Assembly (NCBI GenBank): GCA_025617375.2
Contig: JAMYGW020000010.1
Location: forward strand, 744,001 to 808,000
Length of the DNA: 64,000 nucleotides
Reading direction: 5' to 3'
DNA from: Acarospora socialis
Lineage: Eukaryota > Ascomycota > Lecanoromycetes > Acarosporales > Acarosporaceae
Shown: positions 21,741 to 34,630 of the stretch, piece by piece
Position numbering within the stretch: the stretch's first letter is position 1
Layout: every line of letters starts with the position of its first letter
Position numbers and translations under genes: made by a program
Notes under the pieces: model-generated
What the model saw: only the letters and a program-made list of their open reading frames with translations
What the model was told of the DNA's origin: nothing
Databases searched by the model: none

Positions 21741-22638
21741 GCGCGGTACGCGCTGTTGTCATTTGCTTGGACGTAGTACAGAGAAATATGACCGTTGAGA
21801 GTAACCTCCAGGTTGATGCATTTACTCCGTACTAACAATATCCTGCCTCAACAAGTCCCACGTACAGCATAAGAATTATAATGCACTCGACAATGCAAGA
21901 GCTCTAGTAGATCCGTAATTGTAATCAGTGAGAGATCCCACTGTAAAATCACTGCTCATAGCTTTGTACAAGACGTGCGAGAGAAACACAATCCACGCAA
22001 TAACCTCCGTACAAGTTGTTCTGCGCAAATTGGTTTACCCAGTGTGTTTTTATCCCGGTTTGCAGTAGATGGGGTGTAGGGGGCTATTTTGGTTTGCCGA
22101 GAGGTGTTCCAGACGAGACGTTCGACGACGATTACGAAAATCTCTGAATTGGGTTTAGTCCGGCTCAATTGTTTGCGAAGCGCGACCAGAAGCGGGTTTG
22201 CGAAGAGACGTTCGAGGAGGTCGAGATGAAACCCTTGAATCAAGGGTTTAGTGGTATTTGTGTGCCTGTGAAAAGCGAAAGAGAAGAGAGGGGAGAGACC
22301 GTAAAATCAATGAGATGTTCAATAATGAGAGTTCGCAAATCCCTTGCAAGGGGTTAGCGGAGACGTCTCGTCAGGGCAATGCGACGACGTTCGACGAGCA
22401 TCCGCCAAAACCTGTCTGCTCGATTCGCTTAATCAAGCTTAGCCGCGAATCTTCCCAAAGCCGTTCCATAGTTCCCAACCTCCTGGAGCGACCCAAGCCG
22501 CATCACAGCTTCATCTATATCGCCATTGTTCGTCATCGATCCGTCCATACAGCAATCACATCGGTCTTTACTCCAGAACCCGTGACTAGAATTCAAGTTG
22601 CAGTGCAGCAGAGAGTTTCGCATTGCGACGGCGAGAAG
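21741..22638. other. Intergenic, nothing recognised
   Basis: Between the oxidase 3' end and the COPI-associated gene. Open frames (for example 22258-22662 and its reverse) have no motif. It should hold a 3' UTR and the next promoter. One TACTCCGTA 9-mer is at 21823-21831. Confidence 0.6.
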
Positions 22639-23313
22639 ATGGATTTCAGCAATGTCTTGTGAGCTACCTGCCGTTCCAACTTCTGCGCGCAAGTGATGCG
22701 CCATCTTAAGTTTTGGTAGTCGATGTAGCTAACTTGAGACATCCTACAGTCGAATCGTCAATATGGTCGTGGGGGCGATAATGCTACTCGGTGGTATCAG
22801 TCAATTTTTCCCAATCGGCCTGTGAGAGCTCCTGGCTCCCTCCTACAAGCGCCCAATGCCAACTTGTGCCAACACCAATCTAACGGTGTGTATAGTCAGA
22901 GTGCAATTGTCGGAAGCTATGTGATAATATTTGGTCTCGGTGGGTTCCTTATCAATTAACGTACGGACGGCCAGAGCTGACAGGCCACTCAGCAACCGCA
23001 CTACTCGAGTTCCAAATCCCACCCTACGTTTCGAGATATGCCTCCTTCCTGTTCAGTTTCCTCGGGCGTGGTATCTGTAGGCGATCCCCTCATTCAGACT
23101 CCGGTGTACCTGGCCAGCATACTAAACCGAACTCGTACAGTTTACATCTTCGTCGGATCGATCCTCCTTCATGACCATGTGTTACGGTACATTGCCGGTG
23201 CTATTATCATTGTGGTCGGTATCATCTACGCCGTGTTGGAATTCATCCCATCCATCGAGCCGCCACAGAACATGAGAGAGGCAGATGCTGGCTGGGGTGC
23301 GGAGCAGGTCTAG
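22639..23313 (+). CDS. TVP15: COPI-associated / Tvp15-like Golgi membrane protein
   Basis: Small multispanning protein of Golgi and vesicle membranes. Five short exons: 22639-22658, 22750-22821, 22896-22939, 22993-23076 and 23141-23313; 130 residues. Every junction keeps phase, and the spliced protein reads smoothly: NVFRIVNMVVGAIMLLGGISQFFPIGL, then LEFQIPPYVSRYASFLFSFLGRG, then YIFVGSILLHDHVLRYIAG and a last membrane segment ending in EFIPSIEPP. This is the COPI_assoc (PF08507) pattern with about four membrane segments. Yeast Tvp15 (143 residues) is similar in size. No single long open frame reveals it; four introns in under 700 bases hide it. Confidence 0.9.
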
Positions 23314-24180
23314 AGCCTGAATTGTGAGGGGAGATCTTGGTCATGCGGCTCATTTGATTTCGTAGTCCGCATCATAAGATGGTGAGGACTGCTTCGGCGG
23401 ACTCTCATGTATAATCTTACACTGGAACGTTGGTGTTACTCAGGGCTTCGGTCTATACTCCTTTCCTTAATTTTATACAATGTAAAGTAGTATCAGCGCG
23501 AGCAATTCGGGAACTTGAGTCTGTATCCGAAGAGAACATTGGCAAGCTGGTAGTATCTAATCTCTACTGGTACGAACTTATATGCGCTTTCGTTACCAGC
23601 GCGCCGGCTTCGTAGATGGGTGTGCACGAATCTAATCTGATGAACACGAGCTTGGCTTGCTGCGAGTATATCATATCCTCGAGGATCTCCTCGCACACTT
23701 ATATCTTGCCATCCACATCAACCGCAGAACCCTTTTCTTGTTCAATCCTGGGATGGCGACCTATGTAAGGTACTATGGTGTGATGATGTGGGCGACACAA
23801 TTCGCCTTTCACACTCTGACCAATCAGAGTCTCGGTAATTCTGTTTTGTCAGAATATCTGGGGCAAGCTCTGACTTAGCCTCAGAACTTCAATGCGCAGT
23901 AGTAGTCCGAACTCAGGCAACACAGGGCACATTTCCACCTCAAGATCTATGTGAACCATAGCAGCATTTACATTGCAAACGGAGTGTTGCTTGTCTGTAC
24001 GGATTCAAGGGACAATAACATCCACCAAGCAGAAACCAGTCTGGAATTTGGACTCGCTCTTAAGTCCCCGATCCTGGACGGCCCGCAGTGTTGTCGTCCT
24101 GTCTTAAGCAGAGAGCCGTCTCCTTGTCATAACATCTTCACATGAATTCGCCAAGGTTATGACATACGTCTGCAATCACC
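23314..24180. other. Intergenic, upstream of sreA
   Basis: No gene supported. It should contain the sreA promoter and 5' UTR. Short frames on the plus strand around 23.4-24.1 kb are unremarkable. Confidence 0.55.
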
Positions 24181-26192
24181 ATGACGGGTGTATTGATGGC
24201 GGAAGCGCAGGAGAGCGCACTGGGCCCGTTTGCGAACCAAATACCTTCGGCCCCGGTGAGACAGCCATCTAAGGAGGATCTTGAGCTCGCTCATCAGCTC
24301 GTTCAACATTCCGAAGGCCGTAGGGATTTTGGTGGTGGGTCTTTCAGGGCCGAACACCCTGGCTTTTCAAATTCGACGACTTTTGAGACGGGCCAACAGA
24401 ACGTCTTCAGCGATATAGGGCAAACGGTAGAGAATGGGGTAGAAACGACACAGAACGGACAACCTTCATCGGCTGACGGATCTAAACATGACCGGCGACA
24501 TTCAGGGCAAATCCTTAACCCACCGACGATGGGACAAGTGTGCAGGTATGTATACTTTTGTTGAACCATCATATACTGTTTGATAATGATTCCTACGACT
24601 ACTGGTCTTGACTTCGGGCTGACAAATCTCATAGCAATTGTGGCACGACGCGGACACCACTTTGGCGGCGTTCACCAACAGGTGCCACTATATGCAACGC
24701 TTGCGGTTTGTACCTTAAAGCTCGAAATACGTCTCGACCGACGAATCTCAAACGCCCTCCATCAACATCAGCGCTTACCTCAAACTTGGAACGAAGTTCA
24801 CCTCGACGGAGTTTATCCCCTTCATCACATGCCAACCAATCTCAGCAGTATCCCACGGCAGGGGCAACATATGTACCTGCTGATCAAACGCCGACAGGTT
24901 CATGTCCTGGTGGTGGGAGGTGTAACGGTACTGGAGGCGCCAATGGTTGCGATGGTTGCCCTGCCTACAACAATCGTGTGGCGAAAACGACGCACTTGAC
25001 TTTGTCTCATAAGGATGCACAGGATCGGCCAGATCAAGCTTCCCAGACTGACACCAGCGGTTCCGAAGCTGCTACTATCTCTCAGAGGAATGACCGTGCG
25101 GGAGGAGATATCCAGAGCCTGCAAACGCAGAGTCGGACTGCTACCAGCGTGGAAGTAGCGTGTCAGAACTGCGGAACCACAATCACGCCACTTTGGAGGA
25201 GAGATGAAAGTGGTCATACTATTTGTAACGCCTGTGGTTTGTCTTGATCCCGTCCTAGCATAGGACAACGCTGAACGGAGAACACAGGTTTGTACCACAA
25301 GCTCCACGGCGTACATCGACCAGTAGCGATGAAAAAATCCATCATCAAGCGACGAAAGCGAGTCGTCCCAGCACTTCAGGAAGTACCACTCCGTACTTCA
25401 ACATCATCTCCTTTTGCGCCTTCCACCTCGCCAGATCCCTCACAAGCCTATCATCCCGAACCCGCATGCGACCAGCGCGGAAGCATCAACCCCGACGGAT
25501 CCATTAGCCTCGGCATCCGACAACGTGACCGTCCCGGCACCAGCGACTTTAATACACGCCATCCTCCTCCTCCGATAGACTTCACCGACTACCAGATCGC
25601 ACCATCACAGACCGACCACCGCCATCAACAGGCCTTCAACGGCGCACCAACACCTCCACCACCCCCAACATACCCCTCACCAACGCCGCACCCGGCATCT
25701 ATCTCTCCGAACCCACGCAAACGCTCCTTTTCCGCCACTCAAGACCCCGACGGCACCGCCCTCGACTCCCCCGATCCCGCCCGTCTAAGCTCCATCTCGT
25801 CAATTCTCAATCCTCCAAGACACAACCAGCAACAGCACGAACAACTCGCGGAATGCTCAACGTCAGCGTCAGCGTCAGCATCAGCATCGGCGGAAGCAGA
25901 CGCAGAAGCAGAAGACATGCCTATCGAACCCTCCCTCCTAGCCATGAGCAACGCAAACGCACACGTACAGCAGCCGCCGGCACCGGTGCCGTTCGCCAAT
26001 GGCGCGGTGCACAGGGCCACAGCGACGATGACGCAGCACGACAAGGTCGAACGACGCAAGCAGTTGAGTCGCGAAGCCGAGGCCATGCGCGAGATGCTGC
26101 GGGCCAAGGAGCGGGAGTTGGCTGAGCTGGAGGCGGAGGCGGAGGCGGATGAGGAAGGGCGAGAAGACGTTGATGTGGACGGAGAGGGCTGA
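24181..26192 (+). CDS. sreA: SreA-type GATA repressor of siderophore synthesis
   Basis: Iron-responsive transcription factor that represses siderophore biosynthesis and iron uptake under iron sufficiency by binding GATA sites. Exons 24181-24545, 24635-25236 and 25288-26192; 623 residues. Finger 1 is C121-x2-C124-x17-C142-x2-C145 with TPLWRR; finger 2 is C298-x2-C301-x17-C319-x2-C322. Between them lies the diagnostic iron-sensing cysteine region C212-x5-C218-x8-C227-x2-C230 (CPGGGRC...CDGC). This two-finger plus Cys-rich layout defines the SREA/URBS1/SRE1/Fep1 group. Intron 1 falls between the first two cysteines of finger 1; intron 2 follows the last cysteine of finger 2. The C-terminal half is Pro-rich, then has a Ser/Ala repeat, and ends in a predicted coiled coil ([20 protein letters not shown]). 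No siderophore genes are adjacent. Confidence 0.96.
25858..25890 (+). repeat. Ser/Ala-coding hexamer repeat inside sreA
   Basis: A tandem run of GTCAGC/ATCAGC-type hexamers in exon 3 codes for alternating Ser-Ala, followed by Ala/Glu/Asp repeats. It lies in the disordered C-terminal half of SreA and is likely length-variable between strains. Confidence 0.75.
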
Positions 26193-27232
26193 GCGTTAAA
26201 GTGCGGAGTGAGGCTGATGGCGATTTTGCCGTCTTGGGTACCGTCTGTCAAACGTGAGGTGAGGGAGGGAAAGAAAATAGGGTCCGTGGCGGAATATATC
26301 TCTGTTCGAGATTCATGCCGGCTGGTGTTCTCGGGCGGATCATTCGTGGACGGATGGTTGGATGGATAGATGCGTATACGGCCCATTATAGGGTGGTTTC
26401 GGAATTCGGGTCCAACGACCGTGTTAGAAGTGGCTGCTGCGAAGTCCATGGTTGAGGTTTCGAGGACGTGGACTCTGTAAACGTACGATGTATTCCTTGA
26501 GATTGAGGAGATGAGAACGGGGGTGGAACGGAGAAGAGGATGATCGCTGTTAGAGAGGTACTCAGGACGGAGAGAGAGGAAGAGGATGAGGTGGGGTGGG
26601 TTGGGTGGGTGGTTGTGAGAGCTAGGGGCAACCGGAAGGGTTAGGTTTCGTCGCCATTGAGATGAGGGTGAAGATTTTGTCCCTGAAACACACCAGCTTC
26701 TGGCTCGGATGGATATCTCTCTCACCGGAAATCAGGCGTCCTGTCTCGAGCTCCTTGACTCTGACATGGTCACATTCCCTTCGTGCCAAGCCCTACCTCA
26801 CTATAACAATTCTCCGGCGCGCGAAGACGCTCCAAGCCGCGTTTACGCTTTCTGAATCTATTCACCGTACTGCGTGCTCGTACTGGACATAGACTGAAAA
26901 TTGACATGCAGCTTTACATCCGTGCGCTCAGCAGCGAGATTCCCACATCCGGCTCGTCTCGAGGGTCAAAGATATGTGACTGCTATTCGATTTGCCGAGC
27001 TACGATCCCAAGTCCCTTACCTTACACACTCGACCGAATGCCGATAAATACAATCTGGCTCTAGTGTGAGCTTTACCAAGATTGACCCACGTCCCTCCTA
27101 GCTAGCACCCTTCCTCACGAGAGAGTGACATCAGCCCTCCTTTGGTTTAGTGCGATTCAGGACGGTGTCGAGAACCAAGAACTAACCCATGCATCCGCTC
27201 CGCGCCCCCATCCTGCATTCCATTTCTCCTTA
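26193..27232. other. Convergent intergenic region
   Basis: Between the 3' ends of sreA and the GNAT gene. The open minus-strand frame 26725-25739 lies mostly over the sreA exon in antisense and has no motif. Nothing else is seen. Confidence 0.6.
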
Positions 27233-28268
27233 TCACCCCACTGTCGCCATCGTAGTCTCACCTGCACCCATACCGACTCGCCGTTCATTCTTCCCCGTAC
27301 CGGAAGGCTCCCGAACCATGATGTCCAACTCGACCGGCCTGTCGCCGCGCACGAGGTGGATCTTGCGTCTGATGGCGAAGCCGAGCTTGGCGTAGATGAG
27401 GGGATTGATGCCGTTGCTGCTTTCGAGGTAGCAGGCGCGATTCGTGAGATCGGCCTGTTCGCCATACGTTAGTGGTGGGCCGAGTCGATTTACTTTAAAT
27501 TCTCGGGCCTCTGAGAATGAGCGCAAGGAGAAGGTGTCCTAGGGATCCGCTCGGCTTACCTGCCTGGTGACATGCTCGATCAGTTTCCTCGCATAACCCT
27601 TGCCCCTCGCCGAGGCTTTGGTGCCGACGTAGACGAGATACCACGAATCGTGGTCGCGCGCGCCGAGCACGTCGTGCTTCGTGTCGTGCAGGAGCGGCAG
27701 GAACTCGTGGAAGAAGCGGCGCTTGCCTTCGGCAGAGAGCTTGTAGTTGAGGCGCCAGAGGCCGCTGCGCAGGATCGTGTACCAGTCGTCCATGTTCTTG
27801 CCCGGCGGCATCCTGTGGCTCGGGTTTGGCGGCGGTCAGCGTGTTTTATTGATTCATTGCTTGGTGCAAGCATTGCTCTTTCCGGTGTGGGGGATCTGCG
27901 GGGCTTCGCAAGGGGTGGAGTAGGGAAACTCACCATAACGCCACGCAGTCGTAGTTGGGCCCAATAGTCGTTACCAGACCCTTGAGGCAGTGGGCAAAAA
28001 CAACGTACTCCATGATACTGAGGTGCAGTTGCCATTTGTCGGCATCAGACCAGTGTGAGCGGTCAGGAGTATCGATGAAGTAGCGGGCAACGTCGTCAGC
28101 GACGAAGGCTTCGGCAAGGCAGAGGGCGGCCTCCTTGTATTCTCCCTTCTCGAGAATGCGGACATCATTCTCGGTAACGATAGGCTTCGGAATTGACATG
28201 GTGCTGGAGGTGGACTCGATTGTGATGCCTGCGGCCAGAGCGGATGTGGCTATGCTTGCTTTCTCCAT
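27233..28268 (-). CDS. GNAT-family N-acetyltransferase
   Basis: Acetyl-CoA-dependent acyltransferase of unknown substrate. Exons 28268-27934, 27812-27560 and 27454-27233 give 269 residues. The acetyl-CoA-binding motif A is YLVYVGTKASARGKGYARKL in exon 2 (RxxGxA/G type: ARGKGYA). It is followed across intron 3 by ACYLESSNGINPLIYAKLGF, the usual motif B with a Tyr and KLGF. The N-terminal half (EKGEYKEAALCLAEAF, then VARYFIDTPD) matches a fungal subgroup often annotated only as GNAT. A second Met at codon 24 may be the true start. Introns have GTGAGT and GTAAGC donors. Confidence 0.9.
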
Positions 28269-29691
28269 GGTGATAACTTGGAGTTACCGGAGGGCAGGAG
28301 CAATCCTGACCTCTGAACTCTGTGGTTGGTAGACTAGCTGGCGTCTCTTCGAACGGAGCCACACAATGACAAATGTATGGTTGACTGGTTTGTAGCCGTG
28401 CAATGTGCCTGGAACATTCATAAGCCAGATATCGTAGAGGCCAAGACTGGAATGATCAAAGCACGGATTACTTGTCTTATCTTCAAGGAGTATCAATTGG
28501 TCTCGTCAAGTCCCCAGTGTGGACTTGGGATAACTGAGATCTTGAAACAGTCTCAAATCGAGACGGATAACGCAAGCAAGTGAGCGATTGACGTGTATCA
28601 ACCGACATCAACGCTGATGTTTATATGGTACTGTTTGTAAAGGGAATAGAAGGAGAGGTTCAGGTCGAAAGCTGCAGTATGCTCTAAAGAAGGTTGCTCT
28701 GCTGCTCTCGGCGAATGATCAGATGCTGTATAGTTGATCAAGCGAATAGGGATGAGTGCAGGTTATCGTTGAGTTGGGCGTGACGGCGACGAATGGTTGG
28801 TAAGAGGTCTTCTGGATATGCAGCGGCTGTCACAAGACGATGTCGATATATTCACAACTCAGCAATTCGGTGTAACAAGCCACGAATGTCAAAGAAGCCT
28901 AAGGATTCGGAAATATCTGTCCAGTCGAGACAGTGGGAACGTCGTTACCAAACAATCGGGAAGAGTAAATGTATGTATTGTACACGTACACTTCGGAGAG
29001 CATGAAGAGACGGTTCGGCGGGTAGACCTGTGTATTTGTACTCGATCCTACCTTACAAATGTCCGTGTGAAGCGGGAGCTCCATGACTTCACGGAATCAC
29101 CCAACTGCGGGCACTAATCGCGTGGTGAGAGTCTGGTGGAGGACGCATGAAGACCAACGTGGGGGAATAGGACCATATACTGACATGTTGACTCGTGAAC
29201 AATCATGGTGATATTAATGGTCACATATGAATAAGGGTCCAGAGTGGATAAATGCCTTGCCAACAACAGAGAGCTGAGTGATAACTGTTTTTTCGGCGTA
29301 ATTGCGAGAGGATCTTGCTATACCAGATGGTCAACACCACTTCTTCACTCTCGTTAAAGCCCGTTCCCCTCAAACAAGAACTTGGATAGGCATATCAGTC
29401 AGTTGACGTCTGAATGGCTGATTGCTCGGTTGTATAATAAGCGGAAACGCTACGAAGGGCCATCGCAAGGACCTTCTGCACCGGGCTATAGCATAAAGTC
29501 CGACAGGTCTTCAATGGACCTGCGTTATGGTAACTAATCAGGAACTGGGGGCAATTAACTCTCCGTTTGTGGTTACACAGCTTATCGATACAAGTACTCG
29601 TACGGATTACAACGGTTGGCTTATCGATATCTGATAATTGGGACTACTGACAGAGGATGGAAAGATGACCCCTTAGTCCACAACAGTCATG
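28269..29691. other. Intergenic, nothing recognised
   Basis: About 1.4 kb between two same-strand genes. Small overlapping frames around 28.8-29.1 kb carry no motif. It should hold the GNAT promoter and the IDI1 3' UTR. Confidence 0.55.
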
Positions 29692-30597
<906 letters not shown>

Positions 30598-30882
30598 GGT
30601 GGCGGAGAAGTTACACTGCGGAAGGTTGTGTGATGCAGCTGATGAAGAGCGTGAAACGTATGAGCACAAGTAAATTACTGGACCATGCTTGTACAGTCAG
30701 GAAACAATGAACGTAGAGAAGAGTCAGGTCAGCAGGACAATAATTGTTGTAGGTATAAGGTAGTTTATTGCCGCCCTGACAGGCAGGTGGTCCGAGCTCG
30801 CGGAACGAGACTTCGGCAAAACCTACCAGTGTACCGACACCGTTGTGCGCCGAAGCCTACATGAGCCTCTTGTAATCAGGCA
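30598..30882. promoter_or_regulatory. Divergent IDI1-SYO1 promoter
   Basis: A 285-bp spacer between two opposite start codons must contain both promoters. I recognised no specific binding site in it. Confidence 0.6.
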
Positions 30883-33008
30883 ATGGCCAAATCAAAGAAG
30901 AATGACCGGCCGAGGCAGCGAAAGGATCCCACGACTGGTCGACCGCCGAAGCCTCCCGCAGATGCGGAGACAGCAGCACTTCGCGATCAGAAGATCCTGC
31001 CTGTCATTGCAGCTCTTGCAGGCCCAGAGCCCAAGAAACGCTCCGAGGCTGCTGTAGCCACTGCGAACCTCATCGAAGATCAAAGATGTCGCAAGTTACT
31101 TCTCAAGGAGCAACTCGTGCGTGTGATTATGGAACAAACTATAACGGACTCAAATCTGGAGGTTATGGCTGCTGGCTGGGGGGTGCTTCGTAACCTAGTT
31201 CTGGAAGAAGGAGATGATTTTCGGATCCACCTGTTTCGTCGGGATATACTCACACCAGTCGAAGCCGTCATCCGGAATGTATGCAATCCTGACTTGGTGA
31301 ATGTCTATATGGTTTAGCGGCTTATAGATGCTGTTAGATCATGAGCATGATCGATTCCACTCAGCGATCATTATCGAAGCTACCAGCCTCACATCAAAAT
31401 GTAGTTTGGACTCTCACAGAGTCAGTTCTTACTATCTTGTCGTCATTAACAAAAATCAACTGGGATATCAAAGAGGCTTTGTTGAAGATGTCAGACATAC
31501 CGGGCTTCCTCTTCGACCTGCTCGAACTTTCGATGGCACCAGATAGTGCCAAGCAAGCCGCGATGCTGTGTCTGTATTCGTTGGTTTCAGATGACTGGAA
31601 TTTTGCCGACAAGTTGGCAGAACGCCCTGACTGGCTACAACACCTTTCTGGTTTCAGCAACAAACCCGATGTGATTGGTACTGCGGCGTGTGGGGTTATA
31701 TATGAGATCCACGCCATGGGCGCAGATGCGGCAATCCCCTCCGAACTATCGATACAGAAATTACTTGATGCGCAACTTGACCGGCACTGCTTCAGAGCTG
31801 CGTCCGAGGCAGAGAAGCTCATCAGCCATGGTAATGCAGCTGAGGATCAAAGGGCGCTGGGTTTGGTGCTTGAACTCATAGCATCAATCGCCGATGATAT
31901 TCACGTACATGCAGAAGAGGGTTTATTCCCGGAAGACGATGTGTTCGAAGGTTTTGCGGACGATGATGATATGGAGGAATCTCTTCATGAGGAGGTCGAA
32001 GGAGTAGGCTCACGGAACGTTTACGATAGTGACAGCGATGCAACCTCCAATGGAATGGACGAGGATACAGATCAAGGGCCCGTAGTAAGGACGGATCCTT
32101 CGAAGGGAGACAAAAGTCTAAGCCAGCCAGCAGGTTCCTTGCAGGGTCATGATACTCTTCAGGGATTCATTGTCAACAGTACCACGCCCAAAGTTTTGTC
32201 ACTCTTTAGAGCATTCAAACATGATCCTGCGAACTCAGATAGTCACCGTACATTCCGAGGTTCTGTTCCATCCAAACCAATCTCTTCTATTCCCAATCTC
32301 CTGTTACAGACCTTGACGAGCATCGCCTGGTCTCTGACCACAGCCGCTCTTCATCCCAGTTCCAGTGTGCGTCAGCAGTGGCAGACGCAGGCTGAGGACA
32401 TCTGGAGAACCATCATATGCCCTGTACTGAGTTCAAATACCGCCGACATTGACCTAGCTTCCTCCATTACCAGCCTCGCATGGGGCGTTTCGCGAAGCGT
32501 TAACGGTCGACTCGAGCTCGAGAACGATGAGCACAAGAAGTTCATGTCGTTATATCAAGCTTCTGTTAGCTTGCCCCGAGAACCTATCAATGAGAAAGAC
32601 ACCACACTCCACCCAGATGGGCCAGATGCGAGTCTCGGCGTCAAATGCATCGGCGTCTTGGGCTCCCTTGCCTCTTGTCCCGATCGATTATCTCGAAACC
32701 GCGAAATTGGGACCTTCCTTCTCTCCATTGTCGACAACCTTCCTCAGACACCAGTAGAGGACGCCATTGAAGCTCTCAACCAGATGTTCGACGTTTATGC
32801 CGACAAGGATTTCGATTACGATGATCCTGTCTTCGTGCAAGGCGCGTTTATGACGTATTTGCAAGCTCTGCAGCCAAAGGTGCAGAAGATGGCGAAAGGT
32901 GTCGATAAGAGGAAGACTCCCGCATTGAGAGGAAGAGCCGATGAGGCAGTGGTGAACCTGAAAAGGTTCATCACGTATAAGATGGAGGAGAGAAGCAAGG
33001 CTGAATGA
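30883..33008 (+). CDS. SYO1: Syo1/HEATR3-like ARM-HEAT repeat import adaptor for ribosomal proteins
   Basis: Symportin: carries ribosomal proteins uL18 (Rpl5) and uL11-type Rpl11 together into the nucleus for 5S RNP assembly. Exons 30883-31278 and 31338-33008 give 688 residues, close to the 675 of the Chaetomium protein. The basic N-terminus (AKSKKNDRPRQRKDP) resembles an import signal. It is followed by alpha-helical repeats from residue 30 (VIAALAGPEPKKRSEAAVAT; LEVMAAGWGVLRNLVLEEG). A long acidic insertion near residues 325-350 (DDVFEGFADDDDMEES) corresponds to the acidic loop known in Syo1. The C-terminal repeats end in EAVVNLKRFITYKMEER. The 59-nt intron acceptor (TTAG at 31337) is the only one that keeps the conserved frame. 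Confidence 0.9.
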
Positions 33009-33453
33009 ATGAATCTATAGGTCTAAACCGAGGGAGTTAACGACCGCGAAAAGCATTGGCATCTGAGCACTTAGCGTTGGCGTTACATTGGCTTTCAGAA
33101 GCCCAAAGATCTAGCCCCTGTCAACGTCTGTAGAATTGCTCTGAGTACGAGCAGGCACAATCGTGCCTCCGAAATGCTCGCGTACAGCTCGATAGGCAAC
33201 TTTCTGCATAACGATAAAAAGCTTCATTCCTCTGCTATGCCCGCTGTCTTCAATAACAAGTAATAGACATAGAGTGCCTTGCATTATTCGAGAATATAAG
33301 GACGGTCATCGAACCTCACCCAGAGCGTAGACCTAGACCTTGAACAGGACTATTCTATCGCACTCCTCCGCGGCCAGCCACTACCTCTCATCACCAGAGC
33401 TAAGCTGCTAGCTGCAACCCAGACATCTCCATAACTATGCTTCGGACTCGTCT
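33009..33453. other. Convergent intergenic region
   Basis: A 445-base spacer between the 3' ends of SYO1 and the DUF202 gene. Nothing recognised beyond probable UTR sequence. Confidence 0.6.
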
Positions 33454-34235
33454 TCACCTCCTCGACCCCACAACATTCGTACTCAAGAACAAAACACAAG
33501 CCGCCACGATCGAACACGCCACGATGGTAAACATCTACACGGAACGTCAGCACTCCCTTCCCACCCTCAATGGCACCCCACCCCGTGAAAACCCCACACC
33601 CAATCCACAACAGGAGGATATCACCACTCACAATCTGCGTCTTCCACCCACTCTGCACCAGCGCCTGCTTCCTACTATACTTGGTCACGGTCTTGACGTA
33701 ATTCGCAAAGCCGCTCACCAGACACGCGAGGGCAAGGAACCAGAAGATGAGGCCGAGGGGCAGGGCGACGCGCCGCTCGACCGCGCTCGGTTGCGACTTG
33801 AGGTGGAAGGAGATGACGATGGCGACGGAGACGATGGAGAGGTAGATGCTTAGGCGGAGCCAGGAGAGGAAGGCTGTGGGTGTCGGAGGACGTGTTAGTG
33901 GGGGATGGATGGATGGCCGTTGGGGACGGAGGAGGTGGACGGGCAGGGCAGGGGAGGGAAGGGAGGGGGAGGCTTACTTCGTTCGTTGGCGCAGTGGTCG
34001 CGGGCGTCGGAGTCGGTGTTCTCGAAGAGGAGGGGGCCGAAGATGGGGCGTCGGAGGATGAGGTAGTTGTCGTTTGTGTGCCTGATTTTGGATGGTCAAA
34101 ATCTCTGGAAGGGTAGTTAAGGCGGGGTGGAAGTGCTTACTGGTCCACGAGGACGGGTTTTGCGCCGAGGGGATTGTAGATGGGGTTGTATTTGTTTGCA
34201 ATGACCTCCTCATCTGTGGTCACTGTGTTGGACAT
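33454..34235 (-). CDS. DUF202 small membrane protein
   Basis: Function unknown; DUF202 proteins sit in membranes, and yeast relatives (the VTC1-like fold and Ydl089-type proteins) are found at the vacuole or ER. Exons 34235-34141, 34081-33978, 33873-33632 and 33534-33454; 173 residues. The signature NERTFLSWLRLSIYLSIVS is formed across intron 2. There are three membrane segments: YLSIVSVAIVISF, ALPLGLIFWFLALACLVSGF and FTIVACSIVAACVLFLSTN. The last one is encoded by a small fourth exon in a different frame from the open frame that runs past the donor, so simple ORF calling misses it. The second intron (about 100 nt) is strikingly G-rich on the plus strand. Confidence 0.88.
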
Positions 34236-34630
34236 CTTCGCTGGTAATCAAGTCTAGGGAGGAGAAATGCTTTTTTTCTCCTGAACATCTTGGGATCGTA
34301 GTCATACAAGCGTGAGGTGGGAAGTGTGGTCGCATAGACGCATATCCGCGAAACATGGGGTAGTAGGTCATCGGCTCCAGCTGCCTTATGGATATGTGCT
34401 TAAGTTTATCTTATCTAGTCTTATCCTAGTGCGGGATCAGATTGTGGGGTTGCCGCTTTCTTGTCATTATCAAACTTTTATTTGGCACGGACTCTACGCT
34501 GTTTCCTGTCATTCATGACCATCATCGTTCTCCCATAATAAATTCACATATATCACATCCACCGGGTTCCTTACGCTCTGCACCTCGTGTCACCACACCA
34601 CCGCGCGTCCTGCCCGCTACCTTCTGTACC
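34236..34630. promoter_or_regulatory. Divergent DUF202-MATE promoter
   Basis: A 395-bp spacer between opposite start codons. It must hold both promoters; no specific site recognised. Confidence 0.55.

Noticed and set aside
25739-26725. 328-codon minus-strand ORF
   Set aside because: Mostly antisense to sreA exon 3 and composed of low-complexity residues mirroring that exon.
33841-33975. G-rich tract as a possible G-quadruplex or minisatellite element
   Set aside because: It coincides with the second intron of the DUF202 gene and shows no regular repeat unit; composition alone is not enough.
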